Shown here: in pieces, positions 62,993 to 64,000 of the stretch | Position numbering within the stretch: the first letter of the stretch is position 1 | Layout: every line of letters begins with the position of its first letter | Assembly (NCBI RefSeq): GCF_040611135.1 | Contig: NZ_JBEXNL010000006.1 | Span: 185,730-249,729, forward strand | Direction: 5' to 3' | DNA length: 64,000 bases | Source: Tsukamurella sp040611135 | GTDB lineage: Bacteria; Actinomycetota; Actinomycetes; Mycobacteriales; Mycobacteriaceae | Translations under genes and position numbers: made by a program | The notes under the pieces: model-generated | What the model saw: the letters and a program-made list of their open reading frames with translations, nothing else | What the model was told of the DNA's origin: nothing | The model's database searches: none

Positions 62993-63739
62993 ATGGGCGA
63001 CGTATCGACGTCTAGCGAGCTTTTTGATCTGATCAACTCCCAGCCTACCAATGCGCTGCCGGGGCGCCTAACTGACGTTCGTCCGGCGGGCGATATGCCT
63101 GAATGGTGGGGAAGGCTGGGTGAGAACGTGCGCACCAACGCGGCTATTGCCGCGGACATATGGAGCGTATCATTTCCGGAAGTCGCCGAAAAGATTCGGT
63201 CAGCGGCCGAGGTCGCTCTGGGTGGCATCGAGCTTGAGTCGAGCATTGTGCCGATTGTGCTGTATCGGTTCAAGCCGGAGTATGATATCGCGCCGCCGGC
63301 CTGCGTTGGATACCTTCCTAAGAAACCAGTGTCCGGCTCGATTGGCAGTAAGGTTGCGGCGGAGTATCAAACATTTTGCACAGAGCTGCACAACGGATTT
63401 GCTGTTGAGATTAGGACCACAGGACATCAGGTGACGAAAGCGGAGAACCTGATTTCTTGGGCTGCCGAGATCGGTGTCGACGCTGAGGATTTCCACGAAG
63501 ACTCAAGTTTCGGATTTACGATACCCTACATTCCCGATCCGTCGAATCTGATGATGACATTCACAGGTGAGCATGGGATAATGTTCTCCGATGTCGAAAG
63601 CCCGGAGTCGCCGTGGTGCTTCCAGGGAGATGTATTCTTCTGTCCAGAGAAGGACTCGCAGGGACAGTCGGTTACACCCGGACTTGTACTGCAGAGATTG
63701 CTACTCGAGGAACTCGGCTACTCGATTCCGCTCCTGTAG
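62993..63739 (+). CDS. Soluble protein of unknown family, candidate immunity protein
   Basis: The 248-residue protein has no signal peptide or membrane segment. It begins MGDVSTSSELFDLINS and ends with a stretch DPSNLMMTFTGEHGIMF and LVLQRLLLEELGYSIPLL. Composition is acidic. I do not recognise the family. It follows the nuclease and membrane protein genes with GGAGG before the ATG, and the gap is 26 bases. A cytoplasmic protein in third place of a nuclease operon would suit an immunity or partner role, but that is inference from context. G+C is near 50%. Confidence 0.7.
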   Translation: MGDVSTSSELFDLINSQPTNALPGRLTDVRPAGDMPEWWGRLGENVRTNAAIAADIWSVSFPEVAEKIRSAAEVALGGIELESSIVPIVLYRFKPEYDIAPPACVGYLPKKPVSGSIGSKVAAEYQTFCTELHNGFAVEIRTTGHQVTKAENLISWAAEIGVDAEDFHEDSSFGFTIPYIPDPSNLMMTFTGEHGIMFSDVESPESPWCFQGDVFFCPEKDSQGQSVTPGLVLQRLLLEELGYSIPLL

Positions 63740-63855
63740 CTCTCAACGCCAGTCAAGCGCACGACGCACACGCACTACCGGAGCCCCGTGATGTCAGGAT
63801 CGAGGCCGACGCATCTCGCCGCCGCCGCTAAGAGAGGTCGGGTCAAGATTCTGGG

Positions 63856-63878
63856 AAGAATACCCGTTCAAGAATACC
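63856..63878. repeat. Tandem AAGAATACC motif at the IS630 side
   Basis: AAGAATACC occurs at 63856-63864 and again at 63870-63878. It lies 29 bases after the transposase stop (in that gene's direction) in the otherwise empty 167-base gap. It may be part of the insertion sequence's end, where IS630 elements carry inverted repeats; the other end lies outside the window. Confidence 0.35.
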
Positions 63879-63906
63879 TTTGCGGTACAACAACACTCAA
63901 TCAGTC

Positions 63907-64000
63907 CTAGTGGCGCGTGGCTGAAGTCTTCTTCCGGTCGATCTTGGCGAGGATGTCCTCCGCGGTTTTGACCCACACGAACGGATGTGAGCGTGGGTTC
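63907..64000 (-). mobile_element. IS630-family transposase, C-terminal fragment (continues past window)
   Basis: On the minus strand the frame from 63999 to the TAG at 63907-63909 reads HPFVWVKTAEDILAKID and ends KTSATRH. IS630-family transposases end with a highly similar run (HPFVWTKTADEIL and a terminal TRH-type tail). Only the last 30 residues are inside the window. The element may border the atypical region; whether it is complete cannot be seen. Confidence 0.8.

Noticed and set aside
63740..63906. Minus-strand frame of about 60 codons over the gap after the third island gene
   Set aside because: The better reading of its upstream part is the IS630 transposase frame, which ends at 63907; the remainder has no start or family signal.

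Overview
The window is about 70% G+C, densely coded, and carries a gene order typical of Mycobacteriales. The run ilvE-gcvT-pepA-sucB/dlaT-epimerase-lipB-lipA-DUF4191-RDD-glnA1 ... glnE-glnA2 ... panB-CYTH/CHAD ... zinc ribbon-Nif3-ptpA-SURF1-cobD matches the order I know from Mycobacterium tuberculosis Rv2210c-Rv2236c. Several genes break that order: a Ser/Thr kinase, an FKBP lipoprotein and an EEP-family gene between glnA1 and glnE, a histidine phosphatase without an RNase H domain, and a CYP153-type hydroxylase operon. The host is therefore more likely a relative such as Tsukamurella or Gordonia than Mycobacterium itself; the genus is an inference.

Layout. 1-1.3 kb: end of an MpaB-type oxygenase gene and a DUF7832 gene. 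1.3-12.4 kb: ilvE, gcvT, a Uma2 nuclease, an NCS2 permease, a divergent SDR/TetR pair with a palindromic operator, a lactone oxidase coupled to a PLP protein, an AraC regulator and pepA. 12.5-21.4 kb: the lipoic acid block (sucB/dlaT E2, lipB, lipA) interrupted by a divergent HxlR/MMPL pair. 21.4-31.6 kb: nitrogen assimilation, with glnA1 and glnA2 each preceded by a GlnR-like box and glnE encoding the adenylyltransferase that should act on GlnA1 Tyr405. 31.6-46.7 kb: a Hip1/CaeA-like lipoprotein hydrolase, nadE, the panB-pip-CYTH/CHAD operon, a cutinase-like esterase, an RNB nuclease, an acyl-ACP thioesterase, an LLM monooxygenase and a DrrA/DrrB-like exporter. 46.7-52 kb: rnpB (RNase P RNA), the phosphatase-zinc ribbon-Nif3 set, ptpA, SURF1 and cobD. 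52-57 kb: a complete CYP153 system (ferredoxin, P450, reductase) with a PucR-like regulator and a 10-bp inverted repeat. 57-60.2 kb: VOC protein, an IF-1 paralogue and a flavin disulfide reductase.

60.2-64 kb is different. Base composition falls to roughly 48-57% G+C. It opens with the remains of a resolvase-type HTH gene abutting another gene fragment, and it runs into the end of an IS630-family transposase at the window edge. Between these lies a three-gene operon with strong ribosome binding sites: a membrane-anchored protein with an HNH nuclease domain between Pro-rich and Thr/Pro-rich linkers, a single-pass membrane protein with an extracytoplasmic domain, and a soluble protein of unknown family. 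I read it as a horizontally acquired, possibly undescribed, surface nuclease effector module with a candidate immunity protein. No CRISPR array or tRNA gene was seen.
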